DNA of 38,187 nucleotides from a virus. Position numbers and translations under genes: made by a program. The stretch is from IMG/VR virus record IMGVR_UViG_3300025120_000184, positions 1 through 38,187 of that record; one strand, written 5' to 3'. The notes under the pieces were generated by a model. That model saw nothing but the letters and a program-made list of their open reading frames with translations. It ran no database searches and had not been told where the DNA came from. Below, piece after piece: positions 6,627 to 14,718 of this stretch (position 1 is the first letter of the stretch; each line of letters opens with the position of its first letter).

Positions 6627-6686
6627 ATGCGTAAGGGTAAGACGTTTACAGAGGCGCATAAAAAAGCGAAAAAGATAGGTACGTGA
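6627..6686 (+). CDS. Possible 19-residue basic peptide
   Basis: ATG at 6627, three bases after the previous stop, reads MRKGKTFTEAHKKAKKIGT and stops one base before the ATG of the next gene. It fills the gap between two genes exactly. About 40% of the residues are Lys or Arg. The start resembles the beginning of longer small proteins in marine phages ('KGKxxTFxEAFxxARKxG'), so it may be a shortened relative. It could also be spacer sequence with a chance start; the ribosome site is weak. Confidence 0.3.
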   Translation: MRKGKTFTEAHKKAKKIGT

Positions 6687-6687
6687 T

Positions 6688-7317
6688 ATGAACTATACCG
6701 ATCTAACGCAAAACATCGAAGCCATCTGCGCGATGAATTTTTCAGACGCGCAGCTAGCGTTGTTCGTACAACAAGCAGAGCAAAACATATATAATTATGT
6801 TCAAATACCTGCGCTGCGTAAAAATGTTACTGGTTTATTAACAATTGACAGTAAATATCTTACTGTGCCCAGTGATTTTTTATGGAGTTATAGTATTGCG
6901 ATAGAAACCGCAACGGACACATGGGCGTTTTTAATTAACAAAGATGTTAATTTTATGCGTGAGGCTTACCCAAATTCTTCTGTAACTGGTGTACCAAAAC
7001 ACTACGCTTATTTTGACGCTACTAATTTTATATTAGCACCTACGCCTAGCGCAGCCTACAGTGTGGAGCTGCATTATGGATATTATCCAGAATCTATTGT
7101 AACTGCGGGAAATACGTGGCTTGGTGACGAGTTTGATTCTGCGTTGTTAAATGGGGCGCTAGTTGAAGCTATACGCTTTATGAAGGGCGAAGAAGATATG
7201 GTTGTTATGTATGATAAATTGTTTAGTCAATCAATGGCCCTGCTAAAACAACTTGGCGATGGAAAACTACGCGAAGACGCGTATCGTTCAGGGCAACCTC
7301 GCGTGCCAGTGAAGTAG
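6688..7317 (+). CDS. Probable second head-tail adaptor or neck protein
   Basis: 209 residues. It opens MNYTDLTQNIEAICAMNFSD and has helices (LALFVQQAEQNIYNYVQIPA), then a beta region (GLLTIDSKYLTVPSDFLWSY, NFILAPTPSAAYSVELHYGY), then C-terminal helices (SALLNGALVEAIRFMKGEED). The plan 'aEq.i...v..p..r......t..g...l..P.dfl' followed by '.i...P.P' is the same as the gene at 5371 and typical of phage adaptor and neck proteins. It probably forms a ring between portal and tail. The start ATG directly follows the tiny ORF, and the ribosome site is weak (AAAGATAGG). Confidence 0.6.
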   Translation: MNYTDLTQNIEAICAMNFSDAQLALFVQQAEQNIYNYVQIPALRKNVTGLLTIDSKYLTVPSDFLWSYSIAIETATDTWAFLINKDVNFMREAYPNSSVTGVPKHYAYFDATNFILAPTPSAAYSVELHYGYYPESIVTAGNTWLGDEFDSALLNGALVEAIRFMKGEEDMVVMYDKLFSQSMALLKQLGDGKLREDAYRSGQPRVPVK

Positions 7318-7326
7318 GAAAATACT

Positions 7327-7758
7327 ATGTCCATAACTCAATCCATGTGTACCTCGTTCAAGAAAGCACTTCTTGATGGAGAGATGGACTTTAGTTCCAA
7401 CACAACGCAAACGTTTTATATTGCTCTCTACACTGAAGACGCAGAGTTAGATGCCGATACTCAAGTGTACACAAATACTAATGAAGTAGTTGGTACAGCA
7501 TACGTAGCGGGAGGAAAACTATTAACCATATCGCAAACACCTATTACTAGCGGCACTACGGCGTACATAAACTTTGGCGATGTTACGTGGTTTTCTTCAA
7601 CAATTACTGCCCGAGGAGCCCTAATATATAGAAACGCGCCGTCAAATGCTGCTGTCGCGGTACTCGATTTTGGTTCTAATAAATCAACTGCAGGCGCTAA
7701 TTTTGTTATAGATTTTCCAACTACCGGAGTTAATACTGCATTAGTGAGAGTGCTGTAA
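7327..7758 (+). CDS. Small tail-associated beta protein
   Basis: 143 residues with GGAAAATACT before the ATG. It begins MSITQSMCTSFKKALLDGEMDF, followed by TFYIALYTEDAELD, then strands with Gly/Thr turns (TYVA-type, TAYINFGDVTWFSS, RGALIYRN) and a final FVIDFPTTG. The 'C.sFK.alL.G.h.f....fkiALYt..A.l...t..Y' opening is common to a family of phage proteins usually found beside tail-fibre genes. I do not know its biochemical role. Its stop overlaps the fibre gene start (TAATG), so a fibre-attachment or tip role is likely. Confidence 0.65.
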   Translation: MSITQSMCTSFKKALLDGEMDFSSNTTQTFYIALYTEDAELDADTQVYTNTNEVVGTAYVAGGKLLTISQTPITSGTTAYINFGDVTWFSSTITARGALIYRNAPSNAAVAVLDFGSNKSTAGANFVIDFPTTGVNTALVRVL

Positions 7759-10052
7759 TGACTGTATTTGGGAACAGAGTAAAACAATATACCACTACAG
7801 TCGGTAACTCTAGCCCATTAACTTTGACCATTGCGGTAGAAGCGTATCAAACCATAGCCTCTGCAGGTATAACTGATACCAGTATTGTAAATTATGTTAT
7901 AGAAGACGGACTTACGTGGGAGATAGGTACTGGGGTTGTAGGGTCTAGTGGTACTACTCTAACTAGAAACTTAATACAGTCTAGCACTGGATCGTTATTA
8001 GTTTTAACTGGAAGTGCTTATATTTTTCTCAGTACTGTAGCCAGTGATTTTGATAATATCCCTAACCAACAAGTTAATACGACTAGTAGCCCGAATTTTG
8101 CGGGGTTAACTGTTGGAACCGCCGCACTTGCGGGCAATACGCAACTTTGGGGAAACTTAACTGTTGGGTCAGCCTCCGTTCCATATGATGTAACTTTTAG
8201 TGGCTCTAATTTAAGTTTAGTGTGGGAGGGCGCTGCTAGTAGACTCAAATTTGCTAATAATGTTGAAGCTCGTTTTGGTGCTAACACTAATTTACGTGTA
8301 TACTATGACAACGCATCGTCGGGTACTAGTTACATTAGGTCAGGTGCCGCTACTGATTTAGTTATTATGGGTGGTTCTAATGTAGACGTTGCTATAAAGG
8401 GTGACAACGGGGTCAACACGGGCAAAGTTAATTATTTCTTGGCTGAGGGGTCTACTGGCGAAGCAAGCCTGCATTTTTACGGAAATGAAAAGCTTGCTAC
8501 AAAAACCACGGGCGTAGATATTACAGGGAATATAACAGTAAGTGGAACTGTTGACGGTGTAGACGTTGCAACTATAGGTCCGCTAGCGCAGAACGCGCTA
8601 CAGAAAGACGGTACTGTAACTCCTACAGCCGACCTACCTATGGGAGGTTTTAAGCTTACAGGGTTAGGTACACCCACAGCAAACACGGACGCTGTTACCA
8701 AGACATACGTAGATAACCTTGTAGCCGCGGGGATTGCCTATCACGCTCCTGTTAGATTAGCGTCTACTGTTAACTTATCCGCAGCGTATGCTAACGGCAG
8801 TTCTGGGGTAGGTGCCACACTTACAAACAACGGTACTCAAGCTGCACTTTTGCTTGATGGTATTGCGGTGGTTCAAGGTGATCGCGTTCTTATAGATGCA
8901 CAATCTAACGCTGCCCATAACGGGGTATACACCGTTACGAACATTGGTTCTGCGAGTATTAACTGGGTACTAACACGTGCTACGGACGCAGATACTTATG
9001 CTAACGTAGGAGCTGATGGGCTTGGAGAAGGCTCTGCTTTTTTTGTTACTGAAGGTGTTGCTGAAGCAGGACACCTTAAAGTTTGCAACACATCGGGGGT
9101 TATAGAATTTGGTACAACAAACATTACGTTTGTTCTAGCCGCTGATTCTACTATCTATACTGCGGGTACGGGCGTAGCAATAACCGGGACAGAAATAAGT
9201 ATTGGTCAGGCCGTAGCAACTACTAATACACCTTCATTTAGTGGCGCGGATTTTACAGCTAATGTAGACTTTTTAGACAATATTCAGGCTAGGTTTGGCG
9301 ATAATTCTGACCTTGTTATACATGCTCAAACTGGCGTTACCGGTAGTCGGATTCAACATACGACAACGGGCGGAGCCCTTAATATACAATCAGCTTCAAC
9401 TATTCAGTTATATGATACGACAAACAGTCGATTGTGGGCGAATTTTGAATCTAGTGATATTACTTTTTATCGGGGTGGAATCGAATCGTTAACGCTAGAG
9501 TTTGGTAAGACCGTAATAAACGGGTCAGTTGAGATAGGAAGTGCGCTACAACACGCGGGAAATACATCAAATAAAATATCTTTTGGTCCCGATATTCAAT
9601 GGTTTACTACTGGCGGCACCGAGCGTTTTAGGATTGACAACAACAAGGTGGCTTCTAGGTCGCCATTTTATGCCGCTAACGTTAGTTTTATAAGTAATAC
9701 CGCGGGGGCTGCAACCGGTGACGTTTCGTTAACTAGACCTGCCGCGGAACAAATGTCGTTATTTACTGGAACTCTAGGTAGCGGTACAGAACGAGTTAAC
9801 TTTAGTGCAAATGGAATAGAAATAAAGACGGGACGTCTGGCGGTAAAAGATGCTTCTACGGCAGGTACAGTCCGGTTTCATGAGTCCGCTGCAGGGGCAA
9901 ATTATGTAGACGTTGTTGGTCCTACAACATTAGCTGCAGATTTTACATTAACTTTACCCGCAGCATCGGGTACTGTTGCATTAACTGCAGATATACCCGC
10001 AGCCGGAGTAAGCACAGGCAAAGCTATTGCGATGGCTATAGTTTTTGGATAG
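7758..10052 (+). CDS. Tail fibre / tail spike-type protein
   Basis: 764 residues. The N-terminal domain (~95 residues) is a beta-rich anchor containing YVIEDGLTWEIGTGVV. A long repetitive shaft follows, with two copies of an ARFG block: VEARFGANTNL and IQARFGDNSDL, about 330 residues apart. At ~290-320 is the fibre signature DLPMGGFKLTGLGTPTANTD then KTYVDN, known from many phage fibres. After it comes a domain with RVLIDAQSNAAHNGVYTVTN. The C-terminus has FRIDNN and TLTLPAASGTVALTADIP, also typical of marine phage fibres. No chaperone (intramolecular peptidase S74) motif is seen. It is expected to extend from the tail and bind the host surface. Host-binding is inferred; the fibre architecture is clear. 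Confidence 0.85.
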   Translation: MTVFGNRVKQYTTTVGNSSPLTLTIAVEAYQTIASAGITDTSIVNYVIEDGLTWEIGTGVVGSSGTTLTRNLIQSSTGSLLVLTGSAYIFLSTVASDFDNIPNQQVNTTSSPNFAGLTVGTAALAGNTQLWGNLTVGSASVPYDVTFSGSNLSLVWEGAASRLKFANNVEARFGANTNLRVYYDNASSGTSYIRSGAATDLVIMGGSNVDVAIKGDNGVNTGKVNYFLAEGSTGEASLHFYGNEKLATKTTGVDITGNITVSGTVDGVDVATIGPLAQNALQKDGTVTPTADLPMGGFKLTGLGTPTANTDAVTKTYVDNLVAAGIAYHAPVRLASTVNLSAAYANGSSGVGATLTNNGTQAALLLDGIAVVQGDRVLIDAQSNAAHNGVYTVTNIGSASINWVLTRATDADTYANVGADGLGEGSAFFVTEGVAEAGHLKVCNTSGVIEFGTTNITFVLAADSTIYTAGTGVAITGTEISIGQAVATTNTPSFSGADFTANVDFLDNIQARFGDNSDLVIHAQTGVTGSRIQHTTTGGALNIQSASTIQLYDTTNSRLWANFESSDITFYRGGIESLTLEFGKTVINGSVEIGSALQHAGNTSNKISFGPDIQWFTTGGTERFRIDNNKVASRSPFYAANVSFISNTAGAATGDVSLTRPAAEQMSLFTGTLGSGTERVNFSANGIEIKTGRLAVKDASTAGTVRFHESAAGANYVDVVGPTTLAADFTLTLPAASGTVALTADIPAAGVSTGKAIAMAIVFG

Positions 10053-10061
10053 GAATAAATT

Positions 10062-10421
10062 ATGGCTAACCCTAATATAGTAAACGTTACGCAGATATAC
10101 GGTAACACATTATACTATGCTCTAGGCACCACAATAACGTCTCTCAAAGCTGGGTCAGCTAACAACGTACTTAAAATGAACACTATTATTGTAGCAAATA
10201 TAGATGGCACAAACGATGCTACTTGCGATATTGGTGTATTACGATCAAGTGTCCTCTATTACTTCGCTAAAGGAATTAATGTTCCAGCAAATAGTAGTTT
10301 AATTGTGTCATCCAAAGACACTGCATTTTATTTGGAAGAATCTGATGTTCTACAGGGGCTGGCTTCAGCAGCATCAGATTTACAAGTATCTCTCTCTTAT
10401 GAAGTTATTACTGATACGTAG
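10062..10421 (+). CDS. Small tail-tip structural protein
   Basis: 119 residues with AGGAATAAATT before the ATG. It starts MANPNIVNVTQIYGNTLYYAL and is a run of beta strands (NTIIVANIDGTNDATCDIGVL, SSLIVSSKDTAFYLEESDVL, LQVSLSYEVI). The pattern 'in..n......c.i.v.......... i.vp......v......y..egd.l...a' matches small virion proteins often found in T4-like and other marine phage tail regions. The protein at 18352 has the same plan. It lies directly after the fibre gene, so a fibre- or baseplate-associated role is likely, though the function is not known. Confidence 0.65.
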   Translation: MANPNIVNVTQIYGNTLYYALGTTITSLKAGSANNVLKMNTIIVANIDGTNDATCDIGVLRSSVLYYFAKGINVPANSSLIVSSKDTAFYLEESDVLQGLASAASDLQVSLSYEVITDT

Positions 10422-10429
10422 GGGGGAGT

Positions 10430-11389
10430 ATGGTACATCCTTGGCGTAGGACAGGAAGTGTTTTTGGAAAAAAGGGAGCGGCTGGCTACCCCGAACAAAG
10501 TGGGGTATACGATTTAAGAAGCCCCTATATAAATTTAAATTTCGCCAATCCAATTGGGGAAATTCAATATCTTACTACGGGAGCGCACGTTTTTACCGTA
10601 CCCCCAAGTGTGACTAATGTTAGCGTTGTGTGTATTGGCGGCGGTGGTGGCGGTCTGTATTATAATAACAGTAGCTCAACCTATACATATAGAATGAATG
10701 GTGGTGGTGGCGGCGGTCTTGTGTATGTACCTTCTTTTGGAGTAATCCCCGGAGCCACGATCAATGTAGCTGTGGGAGCGGCTGGTCAAAGTGGAGCATA
10801 CAGCCAAGGTAGCACGGTGGGGGGTAATTCTTCCTTTGGTCTTTTAACTGCCACAGGTGGAAACCCCGGAAGATACAATGCTAATATAACAGGAGGTGGA
10901 GGTTCAACGGGGGGTTATGCTGGTGCAGTTATTAATGTAGGCGGTCAAAGTCAGGGTACGGGTTCTAATGGTAATGGCCCAGCAGGAGGTGGGGGAGCCG
11001 CAGGATACACCTCAGTCGGCGGCATAGGTTGGAACCGCGCTTCTGGTCAACCCACGTATAGCGGAGATGGCGGTGGCGGCGGGGGCTGGCGCACTGCTAA
11101 TTACAGCAGCCTTGGCGGCGGTGGTGTAGGTATATTTGGCGCAGGTTCTAACGGAACTCAAGGCGGTCCGAATACTCAAGCGGGTAGTGGTTCAGGCGGC
11201 ACTAACCCCACATCCAACCAAGTGGGAGGACTATATGGTGGCGGTGGCGGCGGCAATTCAAGTGTTTTTTCCGGTACTGGTGGCGATGGCGGACAGGGGG
11301 CTGTTAGAGTAATATGGGGCGCGGGGCGCGCATATCCTTCTACTAATACCGCGCAATCTTATAGCGACGGCAACGTCACTATTGTGTAG
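10430..11389 (+). CDS. Glycine-rich tail adhesin-like protein, copy 1
   Basis: 319 residues, preceded by GGGGGGAG. After a head region (GVYDLRSPYINLNF) comes a domain opening FTVPPSVTNVSVVCIGGGGGG and then many Gly-Gly-Gly-x runs. The C-terminus closes GAVRVIWGAGRAYPSTNT. Glycine-rich domains of this type form polyglycine-II sandwiches in phage tip adhesins such as gp38 of phage S16, where variable loops bind the receptor. Here the loops between Gly runs differ strongly from copy 2, while the N- and C-terminal frames are conserved. Receptor binding is thus a fair inference. The Gly runs are coded by varied GGN codons, so they are not simple DNA slippage repeats. Confidence 0.75.
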   Translation: MVHPWRRTGSVFGKKGAAGYPEQSGVYDLRSPYINLNFANPIGEIQYLTTGAHVFTVPPSVTNVSVVCIGGGGGGLYYNNSSSTYTYRMNGGGGGGLVYVPSFGVIPGATINVAVGAAGQSGAYSQGSTVGGNSSFGLLTATGGNPGRYNANITGGGGSTGGYAGAVINVGGQSQGTGSNGNGPAGGGGAAGYTSVGGIGWNRASGQPTYSGDGGGGGGWRTANYSSLGGGGVGIFGAGSNGTQGGPNTQAGSGSGGTNPTSNQVGGLYGGGGGGNSSVFSGTGGDGGQGAVRVIWGAGRAYPSTNTAQSYSDGNVTIV

Positions 11390-11398
11390 GAGTCAAAT

Positions 11399-12382
11399 AT
11401 GAGTTGGCGAATAAATGGGGGACAGATAGGAGTCAAAAGAACATATAATGTCGTTAGCGATGACGGCATATGGGACTTATCCGCACCTTATGACCGTTTA
11501 AATGTTCTCCCTACAGGGGAAGCAGTGTTTTCAGGAACAACAACAGGAACTAGTAGAGTTCTTGCGTGGACTGTACCCGCGGGGGTAACCAATGTGTCCG
11601 TTGTAGTTGTTTCAGGTGGCGGAGGATCAAGCGGTTGTCCCGGTACTAGTAATCTTAGTGCCGCAGGTGGCGGCGGAGGTGCCCTTGCGTATGCAAACAA
11701 TGTAACTGTTACTCCCGGGTCAAATTGTAGAGTAGAGGTAGGTGGGCGTGGAACTAGAGGTACAAATGCTTTTGATATTCCCGGCGGCAATGGAACTCAA
11801 TCACAATTTTATACTAGCGCCACAGCTATACCAGCTAATCTAGCTGTATCCTGTTTTGGCGGCACTGGTGGTAGCCGCGTTGCTGGTGGCGGCGGAGCAG
11901 GAGGCGTAGTTGTTCAAGGTACGGGGGGAACAGGAGGCGTAGGAGGCGATCCGTTAAGTAATAACGGCGGTGGCGGCGGAGGAGGAGCTGGTGGCTATTC
12001 CGGTGCAGGCGGCGATGGAGGCGAAGGTAATAATGGTGTAGGCGGAATCGGAAGTGGTGGCGGTGGCGGAGGGGGAGGAGGGCGTAGCCTCGCAGGCACC
12101 CTTCCTAATACTGGAGGAGGGGCAGTAGGCGTTTATGGTGCAAGCGGCGATGGAGTTGGTGGAGCCACAAACAATCCGGGGGGCGGGGGGTCTGGTGGCT
12201 CTATTGGTACTTCAGAAGGAGGTACTCCGGGGGGAGGTGGCGGTGGAGTAGAAGATGATACGGCTTCGGATGGTCAATTTGGTGGGTATGGCGTAGTTAG
12301 AGTGATATGGGGTCCGGCGCGAACTTTCCCCACTACTAATGTTTCGCTGGCCGCTAGCAATGGCAATGTAACTACTTATTGA
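11399..12382 (+). CDS. Glycine-rich tail adhesin-like protein, copy 2
   Basis: 327 residues, 9 bases after copy 1. It shares with copy 1 the frame GIWDLSAPYDRLN near the N-terminus, WTVPAGVTNVSVVVVSGGG at the start of the Gly domain, and VVRVIWGPARTFPTTN at the C-terminus. The Gly-rich centre has runs of up to nine Gly and is more extreme than in copy 1. Duplicated adhesins with the same frame and different loops suggest either two receptors or a heteromeric tip. There is no reverse transcriptase in the window, so a diversity-generating retroelement is not indicated. Family assignment is by composition and flanking motifs. Confidence 0.75.
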   Translation: MSWRINGGQIGVKRTYNVVSDDGIWDLSAPYDRLNVLPTGEAVFSGTTTGTSRVLAWTVPAGVTNVSVVVVSGGGGSSGCPGTSNLSAAGGGGGALAYANNVTVTPGSNCRVEVGGRGTRGTNAFDIPGGNGTQSQFYTSATAIPANLAVSCFGGTGGSRVAGGGGAGGVVVQGTGGTGGVGGDPLSNNGGGGGGGAGGYSGAGGDGGEGNNGVGGIGSGGGGGGGGGRSLAGTLPNTGGGAVGVYGASGDGVGGATNNPGGGGSGGSIGTSEGGTPGGGGGGVEDDTASDGQFGGYGVVRVIWGPARTFPTTNVSLAASNGNVTTY

Positions 12383-12390
12383 GGTGAGTA

Positions 12391-12969
12391 ATGTTAGGTT
12401 TTGATCCTGTAGCAGCTAGTCCCACGGCAGGACTTGGAACATTTAATGTACTCTTTTCTGTAAATGGGGTAACTTGTACAGTTGTATTAGGGCGTTTAAA
12501 TATTTGGAACCCAATTTCTCCGGTTCCAAATGGTACTTGGGTTCCTATTTCTCCCCCAACAGGAAATCAATGGGGTGAAATAATACCTGTTGATTACCTT
12601 ATCGTAGCTACTGATATTTTACGTATTGCTGTAGGGTTAACTGATGGTGAGTATTATACATTTTTAACTACTGCTATTCCTGAACGCCCTGCAGGTCGCG
12701 GTGATATTGACGGCAATGGCACAATAACTGTTTTTGATTCCCTAAATCTTGCCAGATACGGAGAAGGAATCCCTATAGATACTGTGCCTCCTGCTCCACC
12801 ACCAGCGGAAGTGTACATTTATTTAAATGATGTGTTTGTACCGCAACTTCGCGCGTATGTAGAATCCGCGGCACGCGCTACATATCAGCCGATTGCAATT
12901 AATACTGGAACTACCTATACTGCCATAAATCCTAACACTACGACCACGTGGACTGAGATTAAACCGTAG
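12391..12969 (+). CDS. Tail protein with dockerin-like calcium-binding motif
   Basis: 192 residues, preceded by GAGGTGAG. The N-terminal ~95 residues are beta-rich. Then comes GRGDIDGNGTITVFDSLNLARY at ~102-123, where D105, D107, N109, T111, T113 and D116 occupy the positions of an EF-hand or dockerin type I calcium loop. A Pro stretch (TVPPAPPPAE) leads to a helix (VPQLRAYVESAARATYQ) and a C-terminal INPNTTTTWTEIKP, an ending typical of phage tip proteins. One dockerin-type loop is visible rather than the usual two. Calcium binding, perhaps for stability in seawater, is inferred. A cohesin partner is not seen. Confidence 0.65.
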   Translation: MLGFDPVAASPTAGLGTFNVLFSVNGVTCTVVLGRLNIWNPISPVPNGTWVPISPPTGNQWGEIIPVDYLIVATDILRIAVGLTDGEYYTFLTTAIPERPAGRGDIDGNGTITVFDSLNLARYGEGIPIDTVPPAPPPAEVYIYLNDVFVPQLRAYVESAARATYQPIAINTGTTYTAINPNTTTTWTEIKP

Positions 12970-12978
12970 GAAAATACT

Positions 12979-13932
12979 ATGAGTACTTACACCGATAATA
13001 ACGGCATAGAAAAAATTACCCCGGGGCAGCAAGATGGTGCGTGGGGGGTAACTACAAACAATAATTTTGATTTTATAGACGCTTCCTTAGATGGTCATGT
13101 CACAGTAACACTTTCGTCCGCGGGTAGTTCAGCTTCTCCTAATTTAATACCAATAACTGACGCCGTTACCTCAAACGGCAGAAATAGGGTTATAATTATT
13201 ACTGATGGAGGCGACTTAAACGGCACAGTATACGTAAAATTAACTCCTGATAATGCAAAAAAAGTTATTTTTATACAGAATAAATTAACCGGTAATCGGG
13301 ATTTAATCATATCACAACGATCTATATATTCTTACTTAGATGCTTTTGTGTTATCCCCAAACAATAGCGGGTATCTACCTGCCTCTCCGTATCCTGCCGC
13401 GGTAGTATCTTTTGATGGACAAGGCTCTAGCGCAAAAGTTACTGGGGTTCTAGATAATCTGCAGACTAGCGGTGTATATGCTAATGATCTAGGTTTTAGG
13501 TTAACTTCGGACCCTTTATCAGACCGTTCAGGTTCTATTACTGGGGTAAGTGTAACCGGAGGGTGTTTACGACAAACCCGGACTAGAATGGAGGGATTGC
13601 TTGAACGCGTCCTTACTATTAGTAGTGCAACTGGAACTATAGCCGCTTTTGATACAAAAACATACAATACGTTTGTACTTAATCAAACGGGGAATATTAC
13701 AGGCCTTAGTTTTTCAAACCTAGACGCTTCAAGTTCGGTTTACAAATGTGACCTTATTTTTATACAGTTTGGAGCGGGTAATTTTACTGTTGCTTTTCCT
13801 GCTAATTTTAAGTGGATTAACAATACTGTACCTTCCGCCGCGTACCCTGCTGGAAGAATTCAAAAAGTTAGCTTACTTACTTATGATGGGGGCACTACCT
13901 TTTTAGCTGAACAAGCCTTTAATATGTATTAA
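12979..13932 (+). CDS. Tail tip/fibre structural protein
   Basis: 317 residues. It begins MSTYTDNNGIEKITPGQQDG then AWGVTTNNNFDFIDASLDG, an opening widely seen in marine phage tail proteins ('nGle.i..GeqsGtWG..tN.nf..id..i.G'). Beta strands follow. The C-terminal third (AAFDTKTYNTFVLNQTGNI to NFKWINNTVPSAAYPAG) is a beta domain of the 'W..G..P.......d.l.f' type found in phage tip proteins. A linker region around residues 130-200 (PASPYPAAVVSFDGQGSSA) connects them. It probably lies on the fibre or tail tip, and its exact place in the particle is not known. Confidence 0.65.
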   Translation: MSTYTDNNGIEKITPGQQDGAWGVTTNNNFDFIDASLDGHVTVTLSSAGSSASPNLIPITDAVTSNGRNRVIIITDGGDLNGTVYVKLTPDNAKKVIFIQNKLTGNRDLIISQRSIYSYLDAFVLSPNNSGYLPASPYPAAVVSFDGQGSSAKVTGVLDNLQTSGVYANDLGFRLTSDPLSDRSGSITGVSVTGGCLRQTRTRMEGLLERVLTISSATGTIAAFDTKTYNTFVLNQTGNITGLSFSNLDASSSVYKCDLIFIQFGAGNFTVAFPANFKWINNTVPSAAYPAGRIQKVSLLTYDGGTTFLAEQAFNMY

Positions 13933-13934
13933 AT

Positions 13935-14168
13935 ATGGATGTAGATACACTCATTAACACCTTCTTTACTGCTTCTATTGCAGGGATAGGGTGGTGGTTA
14001 AAAGCGCAGCATGACGAATTAAAACGCGTGCAGATTCTTGTCAATCGTACCCGCGAGGAACTTGCTAAAGAGTATTCTACAAAAGTCGAGAGCAACACGT
14101 CCATAGACCGAGTTATAACTAGGTTAGATGCTCTCGACAGTAAGATGGACAGAATGTTAGAACGGTGA
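13935..14168 (+). CDS. Small membrane-anchored coiled-coil protein, lysis module
   Basis: 77 residues, two bases after the preceding stop. Residues ~5-23 (TLINTFFTASIAGIGWWL) form a likely membrane segment. A charged helix with heptad-type spacing follows (HDELKRVQILVNRTREELAKEY, then RVITRLDALDSKMDRMLER). Small proteins with one N-terminal anchor and a coiled coil are common just before phage holin and endolysin genes. They may be spanin- or holin-like, but this one has no lipobox. Function is not established; lysis timing or envelope disruption is inferred from the neighbours. Confidence 0.6.
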   Translation: MDVDTLINTFFTASIAGIGWWLKAQHDELKRVQILVNRTREELAKEYSTKVESNTSIDRVITRLDALDSKMDRMLER

Positions 14169-14241
14169 TATACTAAAAACACTTCCACGTATTCGTGCGC
14201 TTTTATTGTAGTTATAACACTAAATAAAAAGGCACAGGGGT

Positions 14242-14718
14242 ATGATTGATCCAGTTACTGCGTTTGCCGCTGCTAATGCCGCTTTCAAAGGCGTTAAGAT
14301 GTTGGTCGGTGCAGGGCGTGAGATTGAAGACGTTAGCAAACAACTTGGTGCATGGTACGGCGCAGTCGCAGACATAAATAAGGCTGAGTCTCAACGTAAA
14401 AAGCCTACGTTTTTAGAGAAACAATCTCATTCTGGTAACATAGAGCAAGAGGCTATGGACATTGTTGTCCGTAAAAAGACTCTACTAGAGCGGGAAAAAG
14501 AGATTAAGTTTATGCTTAATATGCGATTTGGCCCATCAACATATGACGAAATGTTGGGTATGCGTAGACAGATACGTAAAGAAAGAGAAGAAACTGTGTA
14601 CGCAGCGATGGAAGCCAAGAGACAAATAGCTAATAATGCGGCAATAGGTGGGTTATCTATAGGTATTATTAGTATGCTTGGTGGTGGTATTTATTTAATT
14701 GTATTGGCTACGCAATGA
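14242..14718 (+). CDS. Membrane-anchored helical protein, possible lysis or virion role
   Basis: 158 residues, with CAGGGG before the ATG. It begins MIDPVTAFAAANAAFKGVKML, followed by a long charged helical region (EREKEIKFMLNMRFG, MRRQIRKEREETVYAAMEAK). A single C-terminal membrane segment (IGGLSIGIISMLGGGIYLIVL) ends at residue ~155. The 'MIDPiTAfa.A.aa.kGi..l...GkdI' start occurs in many marine phage proteins, some near lysis genes and some in virions. The ATGA overlap with the next gene ties it to the holin operon. An inner-membrane C-tail anchor is likely; the function remains open. Confidence 0.6.
   Translation: MIDPVTAFAAANAAFKGVKMLVGAGREIEDVSKQLGAWYGAVADINKAESQRKKPTFLEKQSHSGNIEQEAMDIVVRKKTLLEREKEIKFMLNMRFGPSTYDEMLGMRRQIRKEREETVYAAMEAKRQIANNAAIGGLSIGIISMLGGGIYLIVLATQ

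Noticed and set aside
11488-11790. 100-codon minus-strand frame rich in proline opposite the Gly-rich adhesin
   Set aside because: Pro runs are the reverse complement of GGN glycine codons, a shadow of the plus-strand repeat.
10430-12382. Diversity-generating retroelement target in the adhesin genes
   Set aside because: No reverse transcriptase, template repeat or adenine-biased variable repeat is seen in the window.
14169-14241. Small hairpin CACG-TATT-CGTG with TTTT nearby and a TATAAC
   Set aside because: A 4-pair stem is too weak for an intrinsic terminator and no -35 fits the TATAAC; it is probably plain spacer.
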